Shown one piece after another: positions 1-15,700 of a stretch of DNA of 64,000 nucleotides. The notes beneath the pieces were generated by a model, which saw only the letters and a list, made by a program, of their open reading frames with translations, had not been told where the DNA came from and ran no database searches. How positions within the stretch are numbered: position 1 is the stretch's first letter; each line of letters opens with the position of its first letter. Origin of the DNA: Lactarius indigo (Eukaryota; Basidiomycota; Agaricomycetes; Russulales; Russulaceae); assembly GCA_025766275.1 (NCBI GenBank), contig JAFKAC010000002.1, positions 2,232,001 through 2,296,000 of the forward strand. Reading direction: 5' to 3'. The position numbers were made by a program, and so were the translations under genes.

Positions 1-106
1 GAAAGAGGGTTGACGCCACACCGGGGGTTCTTAAACCAAACACTTTTTTTTCGATGGCTTTCCAGAGCCTTCTTTGGCTTTCCACAACATACTTACTTCA
101 TTCGCT

Positions 107-114
107 TATATAAG
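107..114 (+). promoter_or_regulatory. TATA-box-like element
   Basis: An exact TATATAAG lies about 85 bp upstream of the ATG at 197, in AT-rich sequence followed by a pyrimidine-rich leader. This spacing suits a fungal core promoter. It is the main reason for suspecting a short transcribed gene at 197-417. No other promoter element was recognised nearby. Confidence 0.45.
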
Positions 115-196
115 CAGTACACTACACTTCACACAGCCACCGTGACTCCATCCCTCTCTATCCTCCCCGTGCCCCGAGTCCGTCATCTAAGCTACG

Positions 197-417
197 ATGA
201 GCTTGCAAATCCCGCAGTACGGTTGGATCCACTGCTGAATCGGTTTATCATTCCTTTTTTTTTCACACGTTCATGTAATGCATGTCACTTGCCTGGTAAT
301 ACACTTCTCCTACGAACGTGTGTTCCACTTCCCAGAGGCGATCCGGGCTCTAAGCTGGTTCCCACTTCGGGGAGCGGCCGCTATACACCATCAGCACGCA
401 CAGCGACCGACTTCTGA
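197..417 (+). CDS. possible small spliced gene (about 33 aa)
   Basis: I do not recognise this product. An ATG at 197 opens a 20-nt exon (197-216) ending at a GTACGG donor. A CAG acceptor at 333-335 leads into an exon (336-417) that stays open to a TGA at 415-417. The joined peptide starts MSLQIPQGDPGSKL and ends TATDF. A TATA box lies at 107-114. The last exon would overlap the 3' end of the antisense PP2A gene, whose stop is at 381-383. Additional micro-exons inside the intron cannot be excluded, because PMP3 in this window has one. The call rests only on signal positions, so it is tentative. Confidence 0.3.
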
Positions 418-2641
418 CCACTCACGTCCAGCCCTGGATCCGCGGTTGGCACCCGCTCAATTCCGCTGTCGTCTAGCTCATGAGCTACCTCGCCGTCGAT
501 TGATACGGCACTGAGATCCATTGCCAGGTCAACGACGTCGCCATCATCAGGCGACGGTGGCGGAGGAGGCTGCGGCTCATCCTCCATAAAGCCATCTGGT
601 AAGTGCCCATTTGCATTCTGGAGGGCTTTTGCCCGAATCTTCTTCCAGCTTTCGTATCGGTCCATGGCATGTTGCCGCTCGCTATAAGGTAGGATTAGGC
701 ATCGTCTTAGCCAAGTTCAACGCATGACGTACTCGATCCTTCGTTGTTTGTACTGCTGCATCGTTTCATCGAATAAGTCAGGGTTGAGTTCCATAAAAAG
801 TTTGAGCGCATTGTACACCATCCCATGTATTGTGCTTGGGTTACCGAGTGAGCCAGAGCCAAAGACCGCAACGGGAATTGAACTTACCGGTTCCAATGTG
901 ACTTCGAGTTTTGATACAGAGCGGGAAATACGATTGGCAGAATAACCGCCATATTGTCGCTCATCAAGTTGACGATGTATTCGTTGTTCCAGTAATATAA
1001 CGCACGTTCCGCGACTTGGAAGTGCTGACTGTTGATGCAACGCGCGAGTTGTTGGAAAAGAGGTATCTGTATCTTTTGAAACTCGGCGGGATCGATCACA
1101 TCGAGAATCTCTTCCACTTCGCTAAGGAACATCACCTCCTTGGGGGAGTTGACTTTGGGCCAATATTTAAGAAGCCCGAGTATGACCTCTTCAGCCAGGG
1201 ACCCATCCTTCTCCAGAAATTGAACGACGCAATATGCGAGCTGTGGATGGTACATGGAGAGACTCTTGACCTTGTGAAGCGGGATGAGCAAACGCATCAA
1301 GAAGGTCTTGTGCTCCTCCTTCAGCGGTAGGGCAAAGCCGTTGATGATAGATCCGAGAATCTCTAAGAGCTCGGCAATGCCGTTATGTCGCTCGGTTTCG
1401 TAGATGAAGTGGTAGAATACGTTGTTGATGGCACGCCTGATAGGTGCACGGAGATTAAGGAATTTGCCATATATCCTGTGTAAGGTCGTCTTCAAAAAGT
1501 CGCGTTCGCGAGGGTCCTCAGAGTCGAAGAGCTCGAGCAGATTTAAAACAAAGGATTGATCGATATAGCGTTTGGCTAGGTTTGTGTTGAAATCGGGGCT
1601 CTCCACGAAGCGGAGGAAGAATTCATAGACGATCTTTAGGTGAGGCCAAGCAAGCTCAAGCACGGGCTCATCTTCTTCTGGGTCGAATGCGTCACCTGTG
1701 GGATTCACAGGAGGGGGTATGGAACGGAAGAGGTTAGTCGCGAACTGAGCGGGCGAATTTCTCAGCAAGTAGATTCAGACAACGAAAATTAAAGGCGCAC
1801 CATCTTGATCACCTCCGGGTATATGTTTTCAGAAATAACGCCACGCTGGGTGGTGATGTACTCTAGCATTTCATGGAGTGTCTGTGCTTTAATTTGCTTG
1901 CCTTTGAGCTCGGAGCTGGCGTCGTTGAAGTCAAAAAGGACATGGCACTGGTGTAGCTTCTTTATGAAAAGCTGAGGGCGCTCGCTAGGAGGAGTTTCTA
2001 AAGCGACGATGAGACAAGTGTAGAGTGGGTTGATAAGCGGCGCAACGTACCCATGAAGGGGGGGAGCCTTTCAATTTCAACTTTCTCTGTGACGACGAAG
2101 CGGCTGCTCCTTTGTTTTCTTGGGGGCTTGCCGACGATCGGTATAGGTATCCTTAGGTCCTCGGAGACGATTCAAAGGGCTCGTTCGAGGAGGAGTAGCG
2201 GACCCTCCAGGTTCGAGTCCGATAGACAAGCGTTCGGGGGAACCATAGCCAGTGCTATTCCGTGACGACTGGTCAGAGTTATCCGGACTGACGACGACAA
2301 TGGGCGGTGCGGGAGTCGCTCTGTCGACTGCAAGTCTACGGTCCTGGGTGATCACAGGTTGGGCGGAGGAGCGGGATGACTGCGGGGGAGGTTGCGGGGG
2401 AAGAGAGTGATTGCTTCCATTATGGGTGGAGATTGCTGGAAGAGAAGCTTGAACGGACGCGGAGGATTGGGGTGGTAGTGTGGAAGATGACGAGGAAGCG
2501 GTCGATGGGGTCGAAGATGGCTGAACGGGTTTATTTTTTGAAGAGTTTGAATCTTTGCCACGAAGCTGAAGTGAGAAAATGAGAAATAAAGAGAGGAAGT
2601 GGAGAATAAAATAATACCAAAGACTTTTTGAAGCTTTTCAT
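381..2641 (-). CDS. RTS1: PP2A regulatory subunit B', B56 family
   Basis: This is the B56-type regulatory subunit that directs the protein phosphatase 2A A/C core to its substrates. The conserved heat-like region reads at 1768-884 on the minus strand, with family landmarks such as [39 protein letters not shown] and [15 protein letters not shown]. It follows a Ser/Pro-rich disordered N-terminal part (MKSFKKSL, then an intron to 2570) and ends in an acidic, Pro-rich tail that stops at 381. At the 3' side, a GTACGT donor near 733 joins ..QRRI to [12 protein letters not shown]. One break is not an intron: near 2145 the frame moves by +1 inside the linker just before the B56 core. Removing one base there gives an uninterrupted [19 protein letters not shown]. 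The gene diverges from its neighbour across about 160 bp. Confidence 0.9.
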
Positions 2642-2799
2642 GGCGGTCGGTCGATGTGATGCGATGCGATGCGATTCGATGGACGAATGAGCCCGGCCAC
2701 AACTTGCCCACCCGTGAGAATCGTGACCAGTCACAGCCAACCCCGCAAGCCCTACCCTAGCCCTTCCAGCCAGCACTAGCACCATACCACCACGAACCC

Positions 2800-3965
2800 A
2801 TGGCCGCGATCTACTCTGTCTACACCTCTCCAACCCACCCCCCAATACCCAACCATCTCCCGACTCTCATCGTAACACCCCACGGTATTTAGAATTCTTC
2901 ATCTTTCTGATCCGCACTTCATCTTTCCCCAGGTCAGCCTTCCAATATTCTGTATTCCTACTTGCACACCAACTTCGTACGCCATATCAACCCCTCCTCT
3001 CTTTACCTGTTCTTAACCGTTTGCTCCCAGAATTCGGAAAACTACCTCTTGACACCCTCCCCCCAAGGCGATCTCTGCGTCGCCAAACTTTTCCCCCCAC
3101 GTGCCAACAATCCCGCAGTCAAGGCCTCAGCCTCGGATCCAGGCCATGGCTCCGGACATGGTGGTGCTCCATCCCGCGTCGTACGTTGCGAGGCTTCTCG
3201 CAACCTCAAATGGTCCATTACCAATACCGGCGTGATCTCCCCCATCTACAAACTCGCCCTTCCTTCTCCTGACTCGCCCGACCTCCCGCTCTTCCAAATC
3301 TCCAAGCCCAATCCCAATGCCGCATTCTGGAGCATGTTCTACTTCGCCTACGCTGGTCACAATATACCACCCAAACGCATCGAGTTTGGCAAGATCCAGA
3401 AGAATCCTCCTGGACCCAATGGTGGTGGCACACGCATCACGATCTCGGGAAAGACTCCGGAAGAGAAGGCTGTTTGGCAGACACTGGGGGAGGGTAACGA
3501 AGACTGCGTCGAGTGGGTCGTCCTCTGTGCTGCCCTGAATCTCCTAGAGTAAGCCCAGACTCCTCATGTTCTCTTTCCATCCTATACTCATGCGTGTCCT
3601 TGGCAGCGACGAGATTATTAAGGCTGCAGAGAAAAATACCCAGGGAGCTCCCATGCCTGCTGGCATTCCTGGCCCTGTCCCGAACAACCGTCCAGCCCCT
3701 GTCTCTCTTCGTGACCCTGGTCCCGCGCCAGCGCAAGCAACAGGTACTCCAACGCGGTCCCTCAGCTCAAGCAGGTATGCCTCCTCCGCAAAATCGTCCC
3801 CCACAAGGTTATCCCGCCGTGCGTGCGCAAGGCCCTCCCCCGCCGCAGGGCTACATCCCAAACCCTGGCCAACCCCGTCAAGGCGTACCTGTTGCCTCTA
3901 GCGCGGGTTCTGCAAGTCGTGCACCTATGCCACAGCAGGCACAGCAAGCCACGCGACGTTTCTAG
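2800..3965 (+). CDS. uncharacterised protein with Pro-rich C-terminus
   Basis: I do not recognise this family. ATG 2800 starts MAAIYSVYTSPTHPP. An intron with a GTATTT donor near 2885 and a CCCAG acceptor near 2931 leads to a globular-looking region with segments such as LKWSITNTGVISPIYKL, NAAFWSMFYFAYAGH and EDCVEWVVLCAALNLL. The stretch 2974-3027 may be a further in-frame intron. Another intron (donor GTAAGC near 3550, acceptor TTGGCAG near 3607) is followed by DDEIIKAAEKNTQGAPM and then a Pro/Gln-rich tail ending ATRRF at 3965. Between about 3742 and 3775 the frame must shift by +1, through either a very short 31-nt intron or a one-base insertion. It diverges from the PP2A gene and converges on citrate synthase. 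Confidence 0.6.
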
Positions 3966-4345
3966 TACCGATCCAGTATTGCCTTGGCTACGCTCTGCTA
4001 AGCGTTATTTATATCCCATCTCCCTCATGGTCCTTGATTACTGCTTCTTTATCCTGATTTTCTTTTCTTCCTTTTGTGTGGTTCCTCATCGTTGATGGAT
4101 TTCTGTTGTTCGAATATTGTGAGGTCATCCGTGTTGTCCTTCTCTGGTTCCTTGTGGAGTTTCGGCCACGAACACCTATATCCTAAACGGCACATCTCCG
4201 AAAGCAGGCAAATATTGTTTTTTTTTTTTTTGTTTCATTGTTACTACTATCAGTCCCGGGGTAATGCAAATGCCCTGTTGTGTGTATTAGTAGCCTTGAG
4301 TGTATGCTTGTCAACAAGCTCAAGTTATCCCCCCCTCGCTCGTCA
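3966..4345. other. convergent intergenic region, 3' UTRs
   Basis: About 380 bp between two convergent stop codons. It holds T-rich tracts, including a run of T near 4220, as expected for two 3' untranslated regions and poly(A) signals. No open frame with gene-like features was seen. Confidence 0.5.
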
Positions 4346-6490
4346 TTAAGCACCTTTGTTGATTATGTCCTGGAGGGTGTCCATGGATACGGCTACGGCA
4401 GCTGTTAGCATAACGACCATTTAACTGCCAAAGCAACCTTACACTTTGGTCGCTCCAAGGGAAGACCGAGCGCTAATCAGGTCATCAGGTGATGCTATCA
4501 ATTCAATGGGTAGTAACAAAACGTACCGCGGGCCCACACAAGTTGAGTCAATGCGCCCAATGCTATAATGAATATAAGCTTTTCTGGGGCGTGCGTAGGT
4601 GCATGGATGCTACATACCGCGGGAGACACCGAAGATCACAGTGTAATACTTATAGATGATCAACAAATGTTCAACGTAGAAAGCTGACGTCACGGTACCT
4701 TGAACTCTGTGAGCCCGTAGTGGTAAAGTACGCATCCTATATTCGTGTGTTGATTTAGCAAACGAGGAGGGAATCTTTTGCAGACCAACGAACCAGAGGC
4801 GGCGTCAACATTGGGCCAGGGATTCTTAGTCTATGTCGGGTTTCGGGTCAGTGCCGGTTCACCCCACAATATCTATCTGCTCACCTTCCCGTGCTCAGTT
4901 AGGACGCCAGGGGCAACTTCATAGGTCTTGTGCAAAACATTCGTCAGTGCCGGTTCTCGGAAGCTCGTCGGCTGGCAAGCCGCACCTTTTTCACGAGTTG
5001 AATCGTAGCGCTCTTGAGTAAGTCTGGCCGAGTGTCGCAGAATTCCTGGAGTGCGATGAAGCGCGGATCGGACTTGCGCAAGACACCGTGCCCATAGCTG
5101 ACGATCATCCGTTGTAGCAGGCGCTTTTCTGAGGAAAAACATTTGCTACTAACCCAGGCACAACCTGACCGCTCTTCAGAGTCTTCCAGAGGTAGTCCTT
5201 GATATTCTCGAGGGTGACGTTGTCGCCGAGCTCTTTCAGCATCGCTAACTGCCATCGCAATACTTCCTGATTGGCAAGGCTGTCCAGGCGAGGTTCGAGT
5301 CCTATCAAGGGCAAAGGATGAAAAGTCTATGGCTCACCCGTGTAATGGCCCGGCTAAAGCGAAAAGAGCAGCGGAATAGGCGAGGTATGGGTCAGCCAAC
5401 GTCGAACCCACGAGATCTGCTCAGTGTTCAATGACAAATATAGAGATGAGGGTTACAATGAGGACGTACGTGCTGTGTGTGCGGAAGCGTTTCCGCCTTC
5501 GTGGTCACCATGAATGGAGATGTATAGCCGAAGGTACTCTGTCAGGTCCTTGTTCGCTCCGTATCCCATCAACGAGGTATAATTGCCAACGAGGTCCAAA
5601 TCCTTGTCGATCGCGGGCGCAGCAGCGCCCTGTCTGTAGACGTTCCTGTAAATGCGTGCTGCGAGAGCCGGAAGGCGTGCGATGAGCGTAAGACAGTCCT
5701 CTAGCGTGTACGTCCAGTACTCGGTCTTCTTTATTCCTGATTCGTACGCCTTTTGGAACACGCTATCGTGGTTGAGGGCGGCGACGCCGATGCCGAGCTG
5801 TGTCATCGGGTGTATGGACGGGGAGAGCCTAACACATAATCGGAGTTTTCGGTGGGTACAGAACAGACAAAGGGGAACCCCCTACCCGTCGATGAGCTTC
5901 TCAACGTAGGTCGGGAGGTCGCCCTTCTCTGCAAGCTCGCGCGAGAGCTGGCGTGTCTCCGCTTCGGTAGGAACCTTGCCTGTAAGAAGCAACCAGAGCA
6001 TGCTCTCGGCGATGATTTCCTTGCCACCTGGGGCTGCAGGAAGCTGCCGCTGGCAGTCGGGGATACTCAGACCATGGAACCGTATTCCCTATACACGTCG
6101 TTAGTGCAGGAACTGAACTAAGTCGGGAGAAACTCGCCTCGTTCGGGTCCAGCACGGAAGCCTCCCACAACATAGATTTCAGGCCGCGCATACCTCCAAT
6201 AATGTTCTCGACCTTGACATCGACGATGACCTTTTGTGAATGCTTCGTTTTCTGGGTACTTGTTCAGTATCTACTCTAAGACCGGCATTGACCAGTCACA
6301 CCAGGCTTTTAAGTTGTTCCTGCTTGGCTGGTATGACTTCTTGGAGTGTCTCTTTCAGAGTCTACGGCATTTTAGATCGGAAATACGTGCAGACACGTTG
6401 TGAAACGAACCTTTGTCGATGCAAATCTCTGTGTGCTAACATGAGTGCAGTAGGGATGCGAGGCGAAGAGTGCTACGACGGAAGCAACAT
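4346..6490 (-). CDS. CIT1: mitochondrial citrate synthase
   Basis: This enzyme condenses acetyl-CoA and oxaloacetate to citrate in the mitochondrial matrix. The minus strand, pieced over about ten exons, gives a short presequence ([13 protein letters not shown]), then [43 protein letters not shown], the HGDHEGGN segment, GPLHG with a catalytic His, [13 protein letters not shown] with the second catalytic His, and the C-terminal [10 protein letters not shown] ending at TAA 4346-4348. The start at 6490 needs a 41-nt first intron. The intron at 6089-6137 uses a GC donor (GCGAGT). The intron after GPLHG is ambiguous: the in-frame 36-nt version (5302-5337) inserts seven residues before LANQEV, while the usual-length 58-nt version (5280-5337) is one base out of frame. 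It diverges from SEC66. Confidence 0.93.
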
Positions 6491-6645
6491 CTGGTCGAGT
6501 CTGGTCTGGTCTAGTCCGAGAGTGATCTCCGGTCCGCGTGATCGCGTTTCTTGTCCGGCCGCGTCCGGGATATCCAAATAGATGTAAATAGAACACGCCT
6601 CCGCCTCTCGACCACGTGCCACTGCGCTTTCTTTTCGTCCGTTCG
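6491..6645. promoter_or_regulatory. divergent promoter between citrate synthase and SEC66
   Basis: About 155 bp separate two divergent start codons, so both genes must be driven from this interval or from sequence overlapping the other transcript. It is GC-rich and contains a CACGTG E-box-like hexamer at about 6612. No clear TATA box was seen. Confidence 0.4.
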
Positions 6646-7518
6646 ATGGCGTCCGTGCTGGTCCCCGTATTCTATGTTCTCGTCGTATTTGGCGGTCTTT
6701 TCCTTTTTGGCCGGTTCTACAGGAAAAGCACTGCAAGTACGTGCGCTGCCAAAAGCTGCATCTCTTTTGGACACTCGCTCACGTTAATCCCTCATTCAGA
6801 CAAACACATAGAGCCCTACTTTCCAAGACACCACGAGAGAGACACTTATGTCACACTTCTCCAGCGCACCGACCCCCCTGCATCCGATGCATTGTTGAAA
6901 GCCGCGCTCGTCCGGCGGGCGGTCGCGGACGTCCAGCGTATCCTCCGTTTACGTGAGGACAAACAGGCGCTGCAAAACCTACTGCAAAAGGGCTCCGTCG
7001 GAGACGACCTCTGGAACAGCCTCCTCGCCGCCGAGAAGGAACTCGAGGCGGAAATCGTCGAGGTTCACGCTGAGGCTAATTCGTTCGTCGAGGGATGGGG
7101 CCACGTGCTTTTCCAGACGGCGAGTGAAATGCTCGCCAATGAGAAGACGAGGGCAATCGTAGAGCAGATACCCCTAGAGCGCGCACGGAACGGTATGCAC
7201 AATATCCGTCTGACTCGTGGTTTTACGTCTGATTGATCGCCAGAAGCGAAATTCGGTAAAGGTCTACCTGGTACCACCCAGGCGTCCCCCGTCCCTGCAT
7301 CCGCATCGAGTGGCCCTACCACGCCAAAGCCCTCGATCTCACCAAAGTCTCCGCCGTCTCTCTCACCTCCCGCACCTAGCACAGGCACAGATGGCGTTTC
7401 CAGTGAGGGTGAAGCAAGTCCACGCAACCGCGTAAGTGTCCAAATTCGCCATTGACCCTTTGCAAGGTGCTCATTGTTATTGATCCAGTCTGCCAAAAAG
7501 TCGAAGAAGCGAAAATAG
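6646..7518 (+). CDS. SEC66: Sec66/Sec71, ER post-translational translocation subunit
   Basis: This is the membrane subunit of the Sec62/63 complex that helps post-translational protein import into the ER. The first exon from ATG 6646 encodes a hydrophobic anchor (VPVFYVLVVFGGLFLFG). After an intron, the family core reads YFPRHHERDTYVTLLQ, LLKAALVRRAVADVQRIL, GSVGDDLWNSLLAAEKELE and SFVEGWGHVLFQTASEM. The tail is Pro/Ser-rich and disordered, then a last exon gives SAKKSKKRK and TAG at 7516-7518. All splice junctions keep frame. The match to Sec66 rests on the order and wording of these blocks. It converges on the UBP15 gene with about 180 bp between stops. Confidence 0.9.
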
Positions 7519-7697
7519 TTCCTATTCTACAGTATTTATGTGCACCCCCCTGTTCAGTGCAGTTATCCAAATCGTAATCTTCATACTGGTGTCAAGGAAC
7601 ACAACGTGGTGTTATGGCGAGGATGACCGTGATCGTGGAGTCAAAAATACAATGTCAAAAGGTGAAGAGAAAGAAAGCGACGGAGGAGCAAGTTCTC

Positions 7698-11950
<4,253 letters not shown>

Positions 11951-12750
11951 GTCGCTCTGTGACGCAGAGAGGAGAGGTCAGTTATCCTGGCAAGTCGTTT
12001 AAGGATTGACACACCATTCCCGGACGGTAAGATTGAACGTTATATGCGGAGAGAGGTTTATTGATACAATGTCGAGAAATATCGACCCTAGGAAAAGAAA
12101 GAGGGTGAACGGGCAAGGTAAGGTGACGCAGTCGTAGTGCGATCGTGGATGTCTCGATGAGAGCAAGCGCACCCAGTCCCGGAGAGTGCCGAATTTTTGT
12201 CACACGGGACTATTAAGGACAAAGCGGCATACAGGCTTCTCTCTCTCAGGCTGAGATATATATTTTCTCTCCTTTACACGGTCCTTAAACCATCTCGACA
12301 GAGGAGTCCACTCGTGGGCTCCATCAGCGTTATATGCGCTGTTCATTGTCGGTAGTGAGTCAAAACCGTGTAAGAATAAGACGAGGGGCTGGGTCTTACT
12401 GTTCTTCACTCCGTTTTGGAGCCAGACGAGTTTGGGCCTACCTTTTGGAAAGCCGATTTGACTATGGACAATGTCAGCTGGACATTGATCGTTGTCACTT
12501 GGGCACACATGTAGACGTAGATGTAGCAATGACACAAATTAAGAGAGCAGTGACCGGGTGGTCCATGCAGCCGTAACCATATGTAGTAGGCAGCACCTCG
12601 AATCAGCCTCATGTCGGTCGTCCGACGTGCTCAGTCCTTTCCGATTTTGTCTCCCGACGGTGCACATTTCAAGCACCCAAGTTCTGGGGCCGCAAAGGCC
12701 TTCCTCTCTATTCGAGAGGCAGAGTTTCTTCTACTCATTCTCATCTGACT
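11951..12750. other. divergent intergenic region
   Basis: About 800 bp between the start of the USP7-type gene and the start of the disordered-protein gene. It contains a long pyrimidine- and AC-containing stretch and short open frames on both strands with no recognisable motif. I take it as the promoters and 5' UTRs of two divergent genes. No RNA gene was seen. Confidence 0.4.
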
Positions 12751-15700
12751 ATGAACACCTATAAGCTCTGGAAACCCACCGCTATATCGCTGAGCCAAGA
12801 ACCCGATCGTCAGAGACACAAACACTTCTCTTCTTCCTCTCATCACAAGAACCCAGACGCTCGTCCCGCTGGCAAAGACGATGCTAAGCTACGTTCCGCC
12901 CGCGGCTACGTCTCCGATGGCCCCCCTACATCGTCACAAACCCTTGCACCCACGTACCCACCACCAGTCACCCCATCCTTGGCCACCGTCAGCAAAGCAT
13001 CTCATAATCAACACCCTCCCACACAGGCTTCTCAAGGTCATCCAGCAAACATGTCACAGAAAATACCGCTTCCAGCCCCATCTCTCTCTCAGGAGGCTCA
13101 TCCTGCAACGGCCGAGAGGCATGTAGACCCCACCTATGATTCCCGAGCTACTTCCCAGAGGGCTGCCACTGCCACGGACAAGAAAGCCCTCGTGTCTCCA
13201 GATCCAGTTCGCCGCTCCGACGATCATCGTCACAAGAGTTCTCGCCACCGATCTCGCACCGTCCCACCCGCTACTCTTGAAAGTGCGGAACCTCAACCTG
13301 CCTCTATCTGGCCCCTCTCTTCGTCCTTTCTCAAGAAAGTGAGTCCAGATGGCAGAGAAAAAGATAGGGACCAGAGCAGAACTAAAGCGAGGGATGAGCC
13401 AAAACCAACGTCCAAATCAAAAGAAAGGGGTCGTGCAGAGAGAATTCAGGAGCAGGCTTCTCGTGATCAGCGGGAGCAGAGCACAAGGTACGAAGAAGAG
13501 CAACGACGGTATAAAGAGGAACGTCGGCGTGAGAAGGAGAGGCGCAAAGAAGAGGAGCGGCGGCGCGACGATAGTCACCACGAGCAGAAGGTCGAGCAGA
13601 AGGTCAAAGACGACCATCCTCAGAGAGCCACCCGACATCAGGAGAGGCGGGGTGAGGTCAAGGATGGTTCAGCACCTCTTCAGTTTCTGGGAAAGGACCC
13701 AAGACTTGCACGTATCAAGGATTCCGACGAATCTGACAACTCGTTGATGAAGCCACAAGGCTCGATCAGACCCAGGCGTCACCGGCAGAGGGATCATACG
13801 ACACCAGTGGTGGGCACTTGTTTAGCCTGGTTCGAAAACTCGCTTGACCTAGGTTTTCTTAGGCTGCTGTACCCTCAGTCTTGCGTCAGTCGACATACCC
13901 CACTAATCCTGCTCCAGTACCAACTGGTCAGCCCGAGAACGGCCCTTCGTCACACCCGAATGAATCGCGGCAAGCAGCAACTTTGGGGCAGCCGTCGAAT
14001 GTGACACTCAGCACCTCAAATGATAAGTACAGCGCGAAGCCTCACAAAGGTTCACCCTCCCAGAACTTAACCGTGCCCTACCCTCCCGGTTATGCTGTCT
14101 CTGCAAGCGATAGTGAGCATGTTTCAAAAAGAGAGCATGTGAGTTGTCGTAACATGAGTACTGGTGGTCAATGTAAACGTTTCATCAGCGGTCAAAACAT
14201 GTCGAAAATGGTCGGCCAATAGAACGTCCTCGGACATCTGGCGGTCATCGCACCAGCTTTGCTCATGAAGCAGTTTACAAACCACCCCCTACGCAGCACG
14301 TACAACCACCCATTGACCGGAGTTCTCATAAATCGGAGGTTCGTCGTGTCTTGATATCTTCTACAAAACAGTGTTCATGTGCCCTTCAGAAGCAGTCAAA
14401 AGGTGGATTTGGCGGCTGGCTATTTCATCGAGAGGGAGCTGGCTCGTACCCCAAGCCTACGGATGCTCATTCCACAAACCAAATCGCCACTCAGGCTACC
14501 GCGCGTGTCGCTCCATCTATTATGCGTAACGATACTCCCGAGTACATCCCTCGAGTTGTCAGCCTCAGAGCTGGTGAAGGCCCTGCAGACTATCTACAGG
14601 AAACCAGTTCCAGACGAGCAATGCCGCCAACTGTAACTCCCTCTGCTAGAGATGCGACTGTCCAGCCTTTACCCACGGTGCAAGTGCTACAGCAGCCCCA
14701 GACTTTTGATAGACAACCTCGTGCCGTGCCTCGTGTCGCAGCTAGTGCACAGCTTGAACCCCCCAGCCATGCTTCAGCCGCACAACCTGCTTCGTCCCAG
14801 TCATGGTTACAATCTGCGCAGTGGTCGACAGAGCCTCAGCCTATGTCACCAGTGCCGCAACTTATGTCGCCAGCTCCTCAACTTATGTCGCCAGCGCCTC
14901 AACTTATGTCACCAGTGCCTAAACCTATGTCGCCAGTCCCCCAACTCATGTCGCCGGTGCCCCAACTCATGTCACCGGTTCCTCAACTCATGTCGCCGGT
15001 GCCTCAACTCATGTCGCCAGCGCTTCACCCAATGTCGCCAGCGCCCCGCCCAGCTATTGTTCCCTCTCCTGTGGTTTTTCCTACCCCTTTGGCACCACCT
15101 CCTGCCGCGGTGGAGATGCATCGGCAAGCATTCTCGGCCCGCTCACACCACGTACCTCCAACGCAAGAGGGCCCTAGACATGCCCTAGTGCCGCAAGAAA
15201 TACCCTGGCCTAATACCGCAGCAAATAATCGACCACCAGCTCCGGTTCCCTCTCACTCAGTGCCTTCACCGGCGGCTACGAACGGCCAACGTGCATCCCC
15301 ACAAGGCGCAACATCTGCGGTCCCTGATGTAGTTGGTACGAAGCCCCCAAGGCATCGATCTACTCCAGGGGGCTATGGCGACACTTCGTCAGCCCGTGTT
15401 GCCCCACAGACGTCGCGACCGATCGCCCCCGGCTTAGCTGCTGCGTTTCCAATCCGAGAGGATAACGTGGAGGTGTATCATCGGTACTCGCCTCAGGAGG
15501 AACGCGCACAAGAGGCACGAATATCAAGGAACGTACCGGATCAGTGGGACCGATATGGTCACACTCAGGAAAGCGCTGCCCGTCTGGTTGTGAGTACTGT
15601 GCCTTCCAGTGAGCGCACCCCGCGTTCGACTAAGGCGTCTCCAAATTTGCACCCCCGTCACGTGAACCAGGGGACACCACCCAAGTCTTCTCTGCCGCCT

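Noticed and set aside
2209..2220. tRNA B-box-like GGTTCGAGTCC
   Set aside because: It lies inside the coding exon of the PP2A subunit, with no A-box or cloverleaf around it.
5292..5302. Second tRNA B-box-like AGGTTCGAGTC
   Set aside because: It is in the citrate synthase gene next to an intron; no acceptor stem or anticodon arm can be drawn.
12200..12535. 111-codon minus-strand frame upstream of the USP7-type gene
   Set aside because: No recognisable block and no link in frame to the USP7 start. It probably lies in the promoter or leader.
14652..15188. 178-codon Cys/Arg-rich open frame
   Set aside because: It is the shifted frame of the 21-bp tandem repeat in the disordered protein. The repeated Cys and Arg come from the same repeat and have no independent support.
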